The notes under the pieces are model-generated. The model had not been told where the DNA came from. It saw nothing but the letters and a program-made list of their open reading frames with translations, and made no database searches. Made by a program: the position numbers and the translations under genes. DNA of 64,000 nt from Schistosoma mansoni (taxonomy: Eukaryota > Platyhelminthes > Trematoda > Strigeidida > Schistosomatidae): assembly GCF_000237925.1 (NCBI RefSeq), contig NC_031502.1, positions 9,501,035 through 9,565,034 on the forward strand. Direction: 5' to 3'. The first letter of the stretch is position 1. Each line of letters begins with the position of its first letter. Positions 43,530 to 55,385 of the stretch are shown here, piece after piece.

Positions 43530-44230
43530 TTCATCAGTATACTTCTTCGTGGCTTTGAATATTGACGGCAAACCTGACATCTTTCTGGCTCTGTTTGTCA
43601 TGCAAAGCAGTATTATTTCCATATTTCACCTGAGACGATTTATAGTTGGGAAAATGTATGTCTAAACCCCAGAGTTGATAACGCGCCTCTATGTAAATGT
43701 ACTCTGGGTCCAAATATTCCACCCATGTATTGGGTTTCCGTTTCGTTCTGTAACCTCCAGAGATTTCGCGGCCTCACACTCCGACACCTAACTTCCTGCA
43801 TTATTAGTGACTATCAGAGTTGTCCACGTGAGCCTCTTCGGCCACCATCTAGTACTCTGTTGACCTTAAGACTCAGCAAGCTCACGTAAGCTGTGACTGT
43901 CACCTATCTGGCTTGGTCTGGCTCGACACTACTGTACGTAGTCAGAACCATCTGTGATAAACGAAACTCAAACCACGGTACCATCAAACCCTAATTAGGC
44001 CATCAAGCAACATCAGCTACCTACTTTATAATACCGGTTGTTGAAAGTTGAATGGTTTCCTGAACTTCATCAATATCTAGGTGAACTCAGCGGTTTCTGG
44101 AATGATACACAAAAGGCAACATTGAACCTTTGTGTAAGCTTCTGTAACTTACCCTCTGACAAAAAAGGCTAGTAAGACCAGCGATTTTACAGAGGGACCA
44201 GGACTTTATAACTAGCAATCACGAACCACA
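43530..44230. repeat. Unidentified GC-richer dispersed-repeat candidate
   Basis: About 700 bp that is markedly less AT-rich than both flanks, with CTGAC- and CTGTGAC-type words throughout. A 62-codon minus-strand frame (43722-43534) shows no known domain. The composition and its place beside a LINE suggest a mobile-element remnant, but the type cannot be told from the sequence. Confidence 0.35.
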
Positions 44231-44530
44231 ACTTCATGTCACATGATAAATTTCAGGTCAACGAGTTATTTTCGCTAATAAACAATATTGTTATTTTAGT
44301 TATTGGTTTCCTTATCATACTGCAACTACGGTAACCAAACGACCGGGGAAAATGGATGAACAGACTCCGCGAACTTCATTTTCATAGGAATGAACAGACT
44401 TAAAGGGTTCCTGTAGTCCAGCTTCATCAACAAGAAGACCAACCAATTGATTACATAGATCGGCTCATATGATAGCATAGTCGTTCTCCATACTCCACCA
44501 ATCTGTTCTAGATAGTAAGTAGTGCTAATT

Positions 44531-44929
44531 TTACAAACTTTTGGACTTATTCCAACTTACTCGATTACGCCTGTTACTTCCAGTGGAGCAAAAGCCGCCG
44601 ACCAGCGTTCTCCAACCCACTCTGTCCTGAGCCTTCCTTTCCAGTTTTATCCAACTTCTGTTCATTTTTCTCATGCCTGTCTCCATTTCCCAGTGCAATG
44701 TGTTCTTTGGTCTTCCTCTTTTCCTTTGACGTTGAGGATTCCAAGTGAGGACTTGTCTTGTGACGCAGTTGGGTGATTGCTTCAATGTGTGTCCTATCCA
44801 CTTCCAGCGCTTCTTCCTGAGTTCTTCCTCCACTGAAATTTGGTTTGTTCTCTCCCACAGTAGGTTGTTCTTGTTAGTGTCTGGCCAACGGATTCGAAGT
44901 ATATTGCGTAAACAACTGTTAATGAACAC
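44531..44929 (-). pseudogene. C-terminal segment of the RTE LINE protein
   Basis: A 132-codon piece starting [15 protein letters not shown] and ending in VSWNKSKSL before a stop, covering the RTE C-terminal tail with the [12 protein letters not shown] and RGRPKNTL blocks. It is separated from the catalytic segment by a frame change. Confidence 0.7.
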
Positions 44930-45020
44930 CTGTTTCTCTTGGATGATGGCTTTCGTAGTCCTCCAGGTTTTTACCCCTTACAGTAGAACTGTCTTGACAT
45001 TTGTATTAAAAATTCTGGCT

Positions 45021-45407
45021 TCAGTGTTGGTTGACAATTGTTTTGAGTTGCAGATGTTCTTCAGTTGTGAATATGTTGCCGATCCGTGTCTTCACATCTG
45101 CATCAGACCCACCATGTTCATCGATGATGCTGCCCAGATATGTAAAGGTTTTCACATCCTCCAAAGCTTCTCCGTCAAGTGTAATTCGATTGGTGCATCT
45201 TGCATTGTATCGGAGAGCCTTGCTTTTCCCTTTGTTTATATTGAGACCTACTGCTGCTGAGGCTGCTGCTACACTGGTCGTCTTCTCCTGCACATATTGT
45301 TGCGTGTGTGATAGAAGATCCAGATCATCTGCGAAGTCTAAATCGTCCAGCTGCATCCTAGCTGTCCACTTCATCCCGTGCTTTCCTCCAGATGTTGACG
45401 TCTTCAT
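45021..45407 (-). pseudogene. Reverse transcriptase catalytic segment of the RTE LINE
   Basis: A 128-codon piece carrying the FADD catalytic box (DLDFADDLDLL), SAAVGLNINKGKSKAL and TYLGSIIDEHGGSD. The frame diverges from the family after TRIGN at about 45080, where a deletion joins it to sequence from further along the protein (LQLKTIVNQH). Confidence 0.75.
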
Positions 45408-45590
45408 GGTTCAGTCGATCACCAGGTGAAAGAGAAAGGGTGAGAGTAAGCAACCTTGCCTGACACCGGTCTATACCTCAAAGGAGTCGGTGAGTTGTCC
45501 TCCGTGAATGATTTTGCAGTTTAATCCATCATGGGAATTCCGTATGATATTGACTACCTTCCCAGGCAAACCATAGTGTTGAAGAAGCCT

Positions 45591-46157
45591 CTAGAGTGTT
45601 GCCCTTTCGACACTGTCAAATGCCTTCTCGTAGTCAATGAAGTTGATGTACAGTGATGAATTCCATTCCACAATGATCCGTAGAGTAGCGATTTGGTCTG
45701 TACACGATCGATCCTTACGGAATCCATCCTGTTGGTCCCTAATTCGGGCGTCTATGGAGTCCCTCATTCTGTCTAACAATACCCTCTTAAAGACTTTTCC
45801 TGGTATTGGGAGGAGAGTGATGCCTCTGTAGTTACCACACTTGTTGAGATCGCCTTTCTTTGGTATTTTGATCAAAAGTTTTTCTTTCCAGTCTGTTGGT
45901 ACTTGTTCTTCATCCCAAATCTTACTGAAGAGAATGTGGAGTATCTTTGCAGTTGCTGCTACATTTGCTTCCAGTGCCTCTGCCGGGATGTTGTCTGGTC
46001 CCGCTGCTTTGCCACTCTTGATTTGTCTGATGGCCATGCTGATCTCTTCAATTGTTGGTGGGCCAACATTAATTGAGAGGTCCGTGAGCGCTACTTCGAT
46101 GTAGGATGGGTTCAGTGGAGCTGGTCGATTCATGGGTCCTTCGAATGTTCTACCCAC
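45591..46157 (-). pseudogene. Reverse transcriptase N-terminal half of the RTE LINE
   Basis: The longest open piece of this LINE: 188 codons from the pre-RT linker to the palm block YEKAFDSVERATL, where a TAG replaces the Trp codon expected before the next block (RLLQHYG). It includes the conserved GDLNKCGNYRGITLL and RKDRSCTDQIAT blocks. It is element-derived and not a host gene. Confidence 0.75.
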
Positions 46158-46620
46158 CTGTTTTGTCGTTCATCAATATTGGTAATTACCTTGCCTTCCA
46201 TGCTTTCCACTGGTCGTTCTGGTTTACAGTAATTTCTAGCGAGTTTCTTTGTTGTGTCATACAGTTGTCTCATGCTTCCTTCTATCGTAACCCTTTCCAC
46301 CGTCATTGCTAAATCCTCCACATATTCACGTTTGTCGGTTCTGATGCGCTTCTTCGCTTGCTTGTTCACTTCTGTGTATTCGGCTTGTGCCTTGGCTTTT
46401 TCTGCTCTTGTTCGGCTGATATTGATTTCTGCCTTCTTGTTCCTCCTTTCTTGAATCTTTATCCAATGTATCAACAGTGATCCATTCCTTGTGATGGTGC
46501 TTCTTGTGGCCCAGAACCTCATGACATGTTGAAGTGATTCCCTGCTTGATCCCCTTCTAGTTGGTTTTCATAGTAGTTCTCTCTCCATTGAATGGATCAT
46601 GAAAAGCCCGGAACCTATTG

Positions 46621-47769
46621 CTGAGGATTTACTATAAGGTGACAGCTAAATTCAGATTTCGAGACTCACAGACAATGGAGAGGCAGATACTGTTTACAGT
46701 TACAATTGCAAACCAAATGTTGTCACTACCAGTGAGTTGGATAGGAATAACATACATATTTAATTGTAAAACTTATAAATATTTTTCTTCACAACAAGCT
46801 GTAAAGACAAAACTGATCACAGATCTTCAATGTCTACGTCTCCCGGGGGCTAGAACCAACCGGATAAACTCGAGGGCGAAAACGAAAAGATAAAGGAACC
46901 AAGTGCGATGACTGATCAATTTTCATAACAATAGTTCATGAAGGTTTAAATACGTTAAGCTTGTCTCATAAAATACACCGAGAGAGAATAATAGCCTGGC
47001 CGTGGTGTTAGGGTAAGATAGACCTGCCAACCTCCACACGGTATAACTTTGTCACAAGATCAGGTATCTGGGGCAGTCACATTATTCCTTTTAAGTATAG
47101 TGGATAAAACCTGTTAGTCGACCGAAGAAAGTAAGTGTTATGATCAAAGTTCCAATATTTGGTCTGAACGTAGATCTAACGAACCAGTTTCTTTAATTAG
47201 ACCAAAATTTAGTTCTTCTTCGAGTGACTCGTATTAGATCATATCAGAACACAAACTCCGTGCTTAAATTAATCGACTCTCAAACGGCACAACCTGTGCT
47301 ATGAAGTCAAAAGTTTCTCTAGCCCAAAATAACTTGCTGAGAATTAATAAGAGTCTTCCTAACGAGATGAGATCGAATGTCTCTCTGTGAGGATGTGAGT
47401 GAGTTTCCAGAAGGTACTCAATGTTCAACAATCGCAAACTGAACCACACTGTAACCTTGAGTCTAGTTAAACACAACCTTATTATAAATAGCTCGACAGT
47501 TTGAAAAAGTAAAACTAAATAATAAAGGTAAACCTCTAACCAAAGTCAAATAACAAAAGCCAAGGCAAAAAATGACTGAAAAATATGAGATGTGGTTACA
47601 AGAGACCCGACTAAATCTAAATACAAGACAAGAATAGAGAATAATGAAATAAAGATACTGTTCAATGAAACAGTCTTGAGGGATTTTCGGCGTCTTCTCT
47701 CCGTTACGGTAAATAATTTCACGAACTGAAGTCAATCTACCACAGACAATGGAAAATGGTCGCGCCATT
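46621..47769. other. Unassigned sequence between the RTE LINE and a SINE
   Basis: No supported gene. Short frames at 46618-46893, 47476-47264 and 47768-47463 show no domain. 47380-47470 and 47680-47765 are less AT-rich and may be old repeats; the latter runs straight into the SINE at 47770. Confidence 0.3.
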
Positions 47770-47915
47770 TCGTGGATTGGTTGACGTTAAACAATAACAC
47801 CTTTGGATGTCAGCCCAGTGGCCTAGAGCTGAGGAGTCTCATACTGGGACGAAACGGCTTTCCAGTGCTTCAAGGTTTTCAGTTGTGGTATAACATCAAT
47901 TGATTCATGATCTTT
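47770..47915 (+). mobile_element. tRNA-derived SINE (copy B), internally deleted
   Basis: The 5' part (GTTAAACAATAACACC) and the A-box region (CAGTGGCCTAGA) run directly into the hammerhead-like segment, so the B-box portion is missing. In that segment CTGAGGA, a helix II of GTCTC with GGGAC, and GAAA are all kept, but the deletion has removed the 5' strand of helix I. The 3' tail (TCAATTGATTCATGA) is typical. Confidence 0.7.
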
Positions 47916-50900
47916 ATTAGAAACAATCAATAGAGCTGTGCAATTTTAATAGAAATTGGAAAAATTCATGCTGAAGTCCAATATTTATACACAATAGCAT
48001 CTTAAAAAGATAATTAATTCTGAGTCATACCATTATATTTCGTCATGACTGAGGGACAAGACTATCGGATAGGGAAGTTCCTATTTTCTCTAAAAATCTT
48101 CACAACAATATCTTCAAACGTATAGCATTGATTTACTAAGCTCAATAGCGGCGTTATAGGTAGAATCAGTTGCATCATAAACGATTTCAAAAGAAAATCT
48201 GTAGTCTTTAACAGCTTTTGCAAGTTAGTATATAAATCAGTGAAAAGTTACATAGGGTCGAGTAAAACAAATAATTGTTTTCATTACATAGCAATCTTCA
48301 ACACATTCATTTACTCATTAATGATTTTTTGATTTACTCTGAACCATTCCTGGATCAAGATACATAAGCTCAGAACATAGAATTGCAAAACCAACTAAAG
48401 TTTTGCTAGTCCCACTAAGTCAATAATACGAAAATGAGCTTACCCTTTATCGAACAAACTTAGTACGCCCTTTTTTTTATAGAATTTCAATTTTGTATTC
48501 GACTTTCAGTCAGGTGAAATTTCTTTATTAACATGATATAACCGAAAATTTTATATTCTGCAGTCTATTCATTCCTACACTGTAAGAGTGTGTAGCGGCC
48601 AATACATTAGTAATAACATGATCTTTATGATATCTTACCATAAAGCAGTGAGTTTTTATTAGATTTACTTTGAAATACAACTATTATCATAAATAGTGAG
48701 TAGTTCATGTATTTTTGCATTCACAACTTATTGTTTTACTTAGTGGTGGTGTAAGAAACTTTGTAGCTGCGAATAATTCCCTTAAATGAGTAGACTTCTT
48801 GGTATTTAACATCGATTCTGACCTCGTCAGTTTAAATAACTTGACTTTCTCTGACAGCAGCGTCCAACATTCATGTTGTTTCTTGGTGCTCCACTCATCC
48901 ACTTGATAACCGGCCTAACAGTTTGTTACGCCTCAACCTCTACAGGGACTCATATACACTTTGTCTTCTAGATTTATCACTTGTCAGGTTAATGCCTATC
49001 ACCTGAGCACAATGTTTACAGAAGTTTGATATAATTGGAGTTTGACAAACTGGTTTGACTTTTATTATAAAATTTTAACTTTTTCCCCCACTCTATGAGT
49101 AACTCAGAAAGTAATTTACGTACGGAAGGAATAGTGATAGGTTAAAAACTGTACCAATATCATTTCCACTAAAAACCGTTGCTTTAAACAACTAAATGGA
49201 TAAAACTTATACTAAAATAGTAAGGACCTATCTGTTATTACCCCTCCTGGTTTTACCTAACATAAAACTGATCCAATAACATACAAGGACGCTGAGAATA
49301 TGCCTGGTAAAGTGGTACTAACGATCCCGTCATATCGTATAAAAAATGTATCAAAAAGATCAAGTCCTAGGAATGAGCCAGTTGGAAGTGATAGTGAATC
49401 TCGGCTACAACATGTTTACCTCATATGCTAACGCGTCGAATAGTTGCACTGGTGATAACTGGAGTTTCCCCTGAATCGATAAAAAAATTCCATTTGCATT
49501 GGGACAGTCCATAGGGTTTCGAGTTAAGTTCAAACTAACGAGAACTGAAATATCTATTTCCAGTCTTCTAAGCAAGATTTAAAAGGACTTGGAAAGTTTG
49601 GTGAACTATTATCCTATCATTTAGTATATACAGTCTTAAACTATTCTCGTGTTGAAAAGCACGAATGTAATGATAGTACCTGTGTTGTATGTGTAATTAT
49701 AAGTGAATCTACCGTTCTCGTACTCTTTTGTTGCAAAACGATGTAATTGTGAAGACAAGATATCCAGAACTAATCACTTAAAAGGTTTCATCTAATTAAA
49801 GACGTTTGTGAATTACTAGGGACAACCCATTCTTAACTGTTTCTGTTTAGCGATCTCCTACAAATCAGTTCAGGGGGATATGTGATAGACCACACTTGAC
49901 AGAGCTGGTGAGGTTACTTTCTTCAAAGTTATTGAGAAACCGGGTATCCTTTCACGTAACACGATCAAACACTTTTTTTATTGTTATCAGTGAATCGTAA
50001 TCAGAACAATTTGTCAAGTGCCGATTTCACTGTGGCGTTCAACTTTTGGTAGGTTTTCATTCAGTTCGCAAGGGAAAAGAAAAACATTAAAGGGTAAACA
50101 CACAAGATGAATTTAACTTTAGTGATTACAGCCGTAAATAACAGTTAGCAATAATACCTGTGTAAAATCTAGACAACTTGGTAATTAAGACTAGGGGTTG
50201 ACAGATCAATCTTTTAAGTGTGTTGCTTCATGTGAATATGTAAACTGTTCACATACCTCGGGACTGCAAAAGCAAGAAGTTAGACAGATTTACGAAGATA
50301 TGATTTGTGCATTTCATATGGAAAATTGACTTAATTTTCTCCTATTTTCTCTCTCTTTAATAATTAACAAGTTCATACTAAAGCAATTACAAGTATGACT
50401 ATATTATACCTAACGGCTTTGGGTTTGTTTTGCTGATCAACAAGTGAATTGTTAAAATGTACTTCGAAATAAGAGAATTTCACTAACAGTCTGCGAGATG
50501 TTTTATCAAACAGTTGTATTCAGTAGTAAGGGAATAGGCATCATATATCCGGGGAGCAATTATTGTGCTTTTTAAAAAAAATTTAGATATGCATTACACG
50601 AAACACAATTTATATTTGTTTGCGCTATATACCTCGCCGACATTTTAAGGGACTTTCAGTAAAACTGAGTACGCCTGTGTATATTTTTGCAGGCTAAAGT
50701 AACAGTTTACACGTAATGTATATTTTATAGGTAGACATGAAATTGTGAAATATATTGTCAATCTGTCAATATTTCTTAGTGCTTGCCTTGGATAATGAAA
50801 ATAGTGAAGTTATACTAATATCCATGAAGATTTTTTCTAACGATTGAAAAAGTTGTTTCTTCCTTAACTCGAATATCTGACATTTAGTTCGACCCCCACC

Positions 50901-52430
50901 CCCCATTCCAAATTCTCTTACATATAAAAGCATCCCAGTAAATGTGACTTGTAAAGGTAGATAATTAACATGAAGATAAAAATATTTTAGTTTTTCATTT
51001 CAGCACATATGTGTTACGACCTCATTTTCTCCCTAAATTAATAGGGATCAGCTAAAGAGGACTACCAGTTGATTAGTTTATTAATTTTGCCGTAAAACTC
51101 TATTATCAATTTTACTTATTTGTCTACCTACAAACTACCCCATACCATTTTTAAAGATTATTATCATGTTCAATATACGTATAGAATTGATGAACGTTCC
51201 ATGCCATCATTGAACTTACCTACTTTCGTACCCTTTTATCCATCTATCACTGAGCTTTCTATAGTCAAAGGGGTGAATATATTTCAGTCATAATTTACTT
51301 GGAATAAAATCACTCCCCATTCAGGTCAAAAATCTCATGATCTAAGTGAATACACGCTCTTTGTATACATACATGCGTTTTGATTACGTATGTATATATG
51401 TTTGACAGGTTGACTTAGTCAGAAGTCATGTACGTGATCCTGAAGTTATCAATTTTCATACAACCCATTAAAAGCTGATAAAAGTTTCTATATTCGGTAA
51501 CGCGTTACAGTTTGAACTAATTAGTTTTAACTACACCGATCGAAAATGGTCTGCGTCTGATTGAAATCCCAAGAACCACTTTTAAAAGGCACAGGTTCCT
51601 TTTTAAAGAGAGTAGAAGTGGTGTGTGGTTGTTGGGCTGTAGTTTTGTAGCACGTTTGACACTCTCGGTTCATTTTGCAAGTTAATTTCAGGTTGAAACA
51701 TTATTCAAAATTACTAAATGTATTTCATTTACTCACAAAATGAACAAAAAGTATCGCATGCATTACAATATAACAGCCGTATAATACCACACGAGATAAA
51801 ACAACTTTACTTTCGAATAACAAGGCTGTCATGTATGTTTAGGTGCTAAGATGTTGGTCTATTTGAAAAGACTGCCATTAAGACAGTGTTTATCCTTTAG
51901 GAATAAAATTTTACATGGCGAACCTAGTAGTCATGGGGTACTAACAAGTTAGGAGTGACTTCAACATCTGTTGACTGTCAAAAAGTGTCCCAACTCACCC
52001 GACTCTCCTGAAAAAAGAAGCTTGATATTAGTGAAACCAATTATGAAAACAATTGCATGTTAATTAGTAACCTACTAATTACTCCCCAACACTAAGAAGA
52101 GGATTCTGAGTAATAATTCAAGTTTTTCGTTAAATTAACAGCACCAACTAAATTGTCTTGTCCTCTCTGGTAGGCGATTTATCCAACGACGTGGATATCC
52201 AGAAGGACTTCTGACTTTTGATGGGCTACAACCTACCTCCATGTATTTCCAGTGATCTAATCTAAACTCCGATTTAGCTGTTCGAGAGTGTAATATTATT
52301 CCGCTATGAAACAATTGTGGTGCTCACCTTCGAAGTGGTCTACCCAGAGTATAGTACAATTACTCGGGCATAAGTTTACTTCTAATAGGATCCAAAATAT
52401 TGGTTCTTGTTGTAATCCTCAGACATTGAA
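47916..52430. other. Long AT-rich region without identified genes
   Basis: About 4.5 kb with no exon or repeat that I can support. The minus frame 48902-48705 is charged and has an ATG, but there are no splice sites or homology to back it. A C-run (CGACCCCCACCCCCCATTCC) near 50891 and TACATACAT/TATGTATATATG words near 51370-51401 are simple-sequence features. Confidence 0.4.
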
Positions 52431-52439
52431 GAACTTGTA

Positions 52440-53310
52440 AAAGATTGACTCGTGAGTAGTAGATTGGTTGCTATTCAAGAAGACTGTACGGGTAATGTCT
52501 TCACTATGCACGAAATACTTGAATACCACCACATTTATTGTGGATTGACGGTTATTTTGCTTCTTGACATCAGCATTACTTTCGATTCACTGAACAAAAA
52601 TGCGCTATGGGATTGTATGTTAAAAAAGCCTATGAATGAGGGATCTGTTAGCCTTTTGAGGGTTTTATACGAAAAAATCTCAGGTAGATTGAGGATATAC
52701 GTCCACTGCTTTCTGTTATTGCAATCTAGTTATGGCGTCAGACTGGACTAACTAATTTCACTATTCCTCTACAGTTTTGTCATCGAAAATACACTGGAGT
52801 AAGCTCTGGAAGAATTACACAGTGAGAAAGACTTTTCGACCTTTTCTGAGGATGAAATCGTTGTATTGTGCGATAATATGAGGACTATCCAAATCGTACT
52901 TACTCGGTTACCGTCAGTAAGTAAATCATTTACCTAGCACCATTGAAACCAGAAAGTGATTCTGCAAGACGGATTGACATCTGTGTCTATACTCATTTTT
53001 TGTGATGACCTATTGTAAATAATCGAGAAGTTAGTGTGTCTGGATATCTATATGAATAAAGATGATCGAGTAACATGTAGGATTATTCTACGTTTAGTGA
53101 AAGCCAGATCTGATAACATCACTCTGGGTCATTTTTTTCCCGTAACAACATTAGTCTGTATCTAAAAGTTCTGATGTACGAAGTGTCACTTCTATACTTA
53201 ATGCTTGTGAAATCTGGCTCCTCCATAACAATGATGTTTCACAACTTTCTGTATTTAAATGTTATTGTATCAAACAGATTTCTCATACTCTGTGACAACG
53301 ACGTATATTT
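52440..53310 (+). mobile_element. RTE-type LINE fragment, decayed
   Basis: A frame at 52452-52751 carries an altered RT: HEILEYHHIYCGLTV and LLLDISITFDSLNKNALWDCMLKK (the LDxKAAFDSLNR block), then SLLRVLYEKISGRLRIY. Further pieces in other frames are FCDDLL and VCLDIYMNKDDRVTCRIILRLVKARSDNITLGH at about 53000-53130 (the YLGSxIS and ARIVKAR block). The element is broken in many places and its start is uncertain. It is a different RTE subfamily from the copies at 9590 and 44522. Confidence 0.6.
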
Positions 53311-53569
53311 AGTGTGTAGTCTTGTGTCCAAACAAATATGATTACCATATCACTATTTACTAAAATACTGAAGGAATACTATTAAGTGAGTGTGGTTATA
53401 AAAAGTTTGTATACTTTCAACGAATACTCAAAATCATTTAAAAAGAGATTGTATAATCAATAGCATATTTTTGACCTTTGTCAAAGACTGTAACCTTTCG
53501 TTAGGATAGTAACATGTATCGTGTTACAGTGATTCTAAGCATTTAGTTATCATTTATTTAGTTGAATGA

Positions 53570-53785
53570 TCCCCGGCTCAGTGGCCTTGAGGTTAAGCGT
53601 TCGTATTCAACAACGTAGGTCCTTATCTGACTCTCGGATCCAGGGTTGTAGATATACACCTCTGATGAATACCATACTAAGGCAAAATGGTCATTCATTA
53701 CTCTCAGTTTTCCAACAGTGGTCTAGCTAAGATCTGTTGGTGATCGGAATTATTAAGATTCTACAACCTCCACAAATTCCTCTAT
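53570..53785 (+). mobile_element. tRNA-derived SINE (copy C)
   Basis: The A-box area is preserved (CGGCTCAGTGGCC, GAGGTTAAGCG), and the B-box region is recognisable as CGGATCCAGGG. The hammerhead-like part has a canonical CTGATGA followed by ATACCATACTAAGGC, but GAAA has become AAAA and helix II is weakened. The tail GTGGTCTAGCTAAG is present. This copy faces copy D, 140 bp to the right on the other strand. Confidence 0.65.
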
Positions 53786-53919
53786 ACCAAAGAAATACTT
53801 TTTAAAAATAAGGTCAATAGTTTACGGGAAGTTTAGAATACAGTTAGATAATAGGTGATTTTCATTGGATTTCAGTTTATATCTGAGAACTGACAGCTAA
53901 TTATATTCGAATTCATGGG

Positions 53920-54130
53920 TTGATGTAAGCTAGATCACCATTGAAAACCTGGAGGCACTGAATGACCGTTTCGTCCTAGTATGGGACTCCTCAGCAGTGC
54001 ACATCCACGATCCCTCGTGCGGGACTCAGACCAAGGACCTACGGTCTGACGTGTGAACACTTAACCTCTAGACCACTGAGCCGGGATCCAACAGTGTTAT
54101 TGTCTAACTTTACTCGATCCACAAACTCCC
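53920..54130 (-). mobile_element. tRNA-derived SINE (copy D), best preserved
   Basis: Read on the minus strand it opens with GTTAGACAATAACACTG and CCCGGCTCAGTGGTCTAGAG (A box) and GTTAAG. A B-box-like GGTCTGAGTCCC, the hammerhead-like segment (54000-53955) and the tail GGTTTTCAATGGTGATCTAG follow. It is the most complete SINE in the window and the reference for the other copies. The family matches my memory of the pol III-driven schistosome Sm-alpha type SINEs, which carry hammerhead ribozymes. Confidence 0.8.
53955..54000 (-). ncRNA. Hammerhead-ribozyme-like segment in SINE copy D
   Basis: On the minus strand: helix I GCACTG with CAGTGC (6 bp), core CTGAGGA matching the consensus CUGANGA, helix II GTCC with GGAC around a 7-base loop (CATACTA), and the second core element GAAA. 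The position before helix I's 3' strand reads ATT, whereas efficient hammerheads prefer GUC. Helix III (ACGG opposite TCAT) has a mismatch next to the core. So all core bases are present but helix III and the cleavage triplet are weak. Activity is not established. Confidence 0.65.
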
Positions 54131-54134
54131 ATTC

Positions 54135-55340
54135 TAAGCTAATTATATGTCAGATTTATCTCGGTCATTCTGTACAGCTGATGAATATGCTATAAAGAAA
54201 TAAATGAACAAATTTTATCGTTACAGCAACTATCTTGTTCTCTTAAATTTCTGAAAAGATTCACTTGCCGATTTTCGACTATTTTATAATGTGTAAAATT
54301 TAAAAATAATTCAAACTTAACACTTTTTGAACTAATGCCAAAGATCAAAGTTGTACATAGTGTAAATTTATATGAATGAACAGACATACAATAGGCAAGG
54401 GCTAAAAATATCACCATATATCTTTCAATTTAAAAAGAAATGCAATGAGTGTATACCTTATTTTTGATATGGTTCTCACATGTTCTTGGACAACAGAAGA
54501 TGAGAAAGGGATATTTTTCATACTTTTAGTGTCTTAAGTTTGTTTATTTCCAGGGTAATCAGTCTTGGATGAAGAATAGCCTTAGTGTTGTTAATTATAA
54601 GTAGTACCAGTAGTCAGATTAATATTTCACTCCAAATCATTGACATTACATCGTGCTCTAATTCAAATTATGTTGAACTTCTTGTAAATAGTGATTACTG
54701 GGTGATGAAATATAGCAGTCATATGAAAGACTTTACGTAATGTCTTGAGTGTGTAAATATTGCATATCAGCAAATTCAAGAATCCTTCCATACCTAATTA
54801 TACGCCACACAAAATTGAACAGTATACTGTATAAAAACTAATCATCACTTATTTTTCATTGATCTAACAGCTGGACACAATATTCACTACTGATTAAAAG
54901 TTCACTATGGTTAGGACATTTCTGGATTAATCAGAATTCTATAATTCTATTTTTAAGACATCTTTGTTAATACCTCCACTTTAATTAACCTGCGTAAATC
55001 AGCGCTACTTTTTAATCTTAATGATAAATAATTTTAAATCGTTTTCATATTCTAGTAGCCTATTTATGATGACCATAACTTTTGGTAATAATTCTGAGTT
55101 AATAGATATAAATATTGGTTTACAAGATTACTATGAATGTAATGGGTGGTATATTCCATGAATTAATTGGGTTTAGTGCACTCATCTTCTCTATCTTATT
55201 ATTTTTCGGTTCGAACTGTAGGCTACGATTGCCAGTAATTATCGAATAACTAGATTGCACATACTTTATTCGTTTTTTGTGGTGTTTGTAAAGGGTCAAA
55301 ATTTTCAGGCTAAGTTATTGATATATGACGATTTGAATGA
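54135..55340. other. AT-rich non-coding sequence
   Basis: No exon or repeat supported. The minus frame 54417-54190 is hydrophobic and of low complexity. Confidence 0.4.
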
Positions 55341-55385
55341 TATAGTTTGATGAGGTAAAATGATGGCATATATTGACTATTTGTG

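Larger units (their letters stand above)
44522..46620 (-). mobile_element. RTE-type LINE (SR2-like), 5'-truncated, RT readable
   Basis: Read from 46620 downward, the copy begins in the linker between endonuclease and RT (NRFRAFHDP, then KIQERRNKKAEINISRTRAE at 46460-46400) and continues VNKQAKKRIRTDKREYVEDL. The RT follows: NRPAPLNPSYIEVALTD, IPAEALEANVAATAKILHI, LLIKIPKKGDLNKCGNYRG, DGFRKDRSCTDQIATLRI, INFIDYEKAFDSVE, VRQGCLLSPFLF, LDFADDLDLLSHTQQ (FADD) and KTFTYLGSIIDEHGGSDADV. The tail is [45 protein letters not shown] and [17 protein letters not shown], ending near 44531. Lesions include a frame change near 46135, a TAG for Trp at about 45591, two further stops near 45465 and 45415, and a frame change before the tail. 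The same family occurs at 9590-12404 on the opposite strand. Confidence 0.85.

Noticed and set aside
44522-46454. Several plus-strand frames of 64-171 codons
   Set aside because: They are antisense shadows of the minus-strand RTE LINE, whose protein motifs are clear.
53571-54125. tRNA genes suggested by A-box and B-box-like sequences
   Set aside because: The boxes sit in SINE copies, no cloverleaf with an anticodon arm and acceptor stem can be formed, and the same sequence recurs in several decayed copies.
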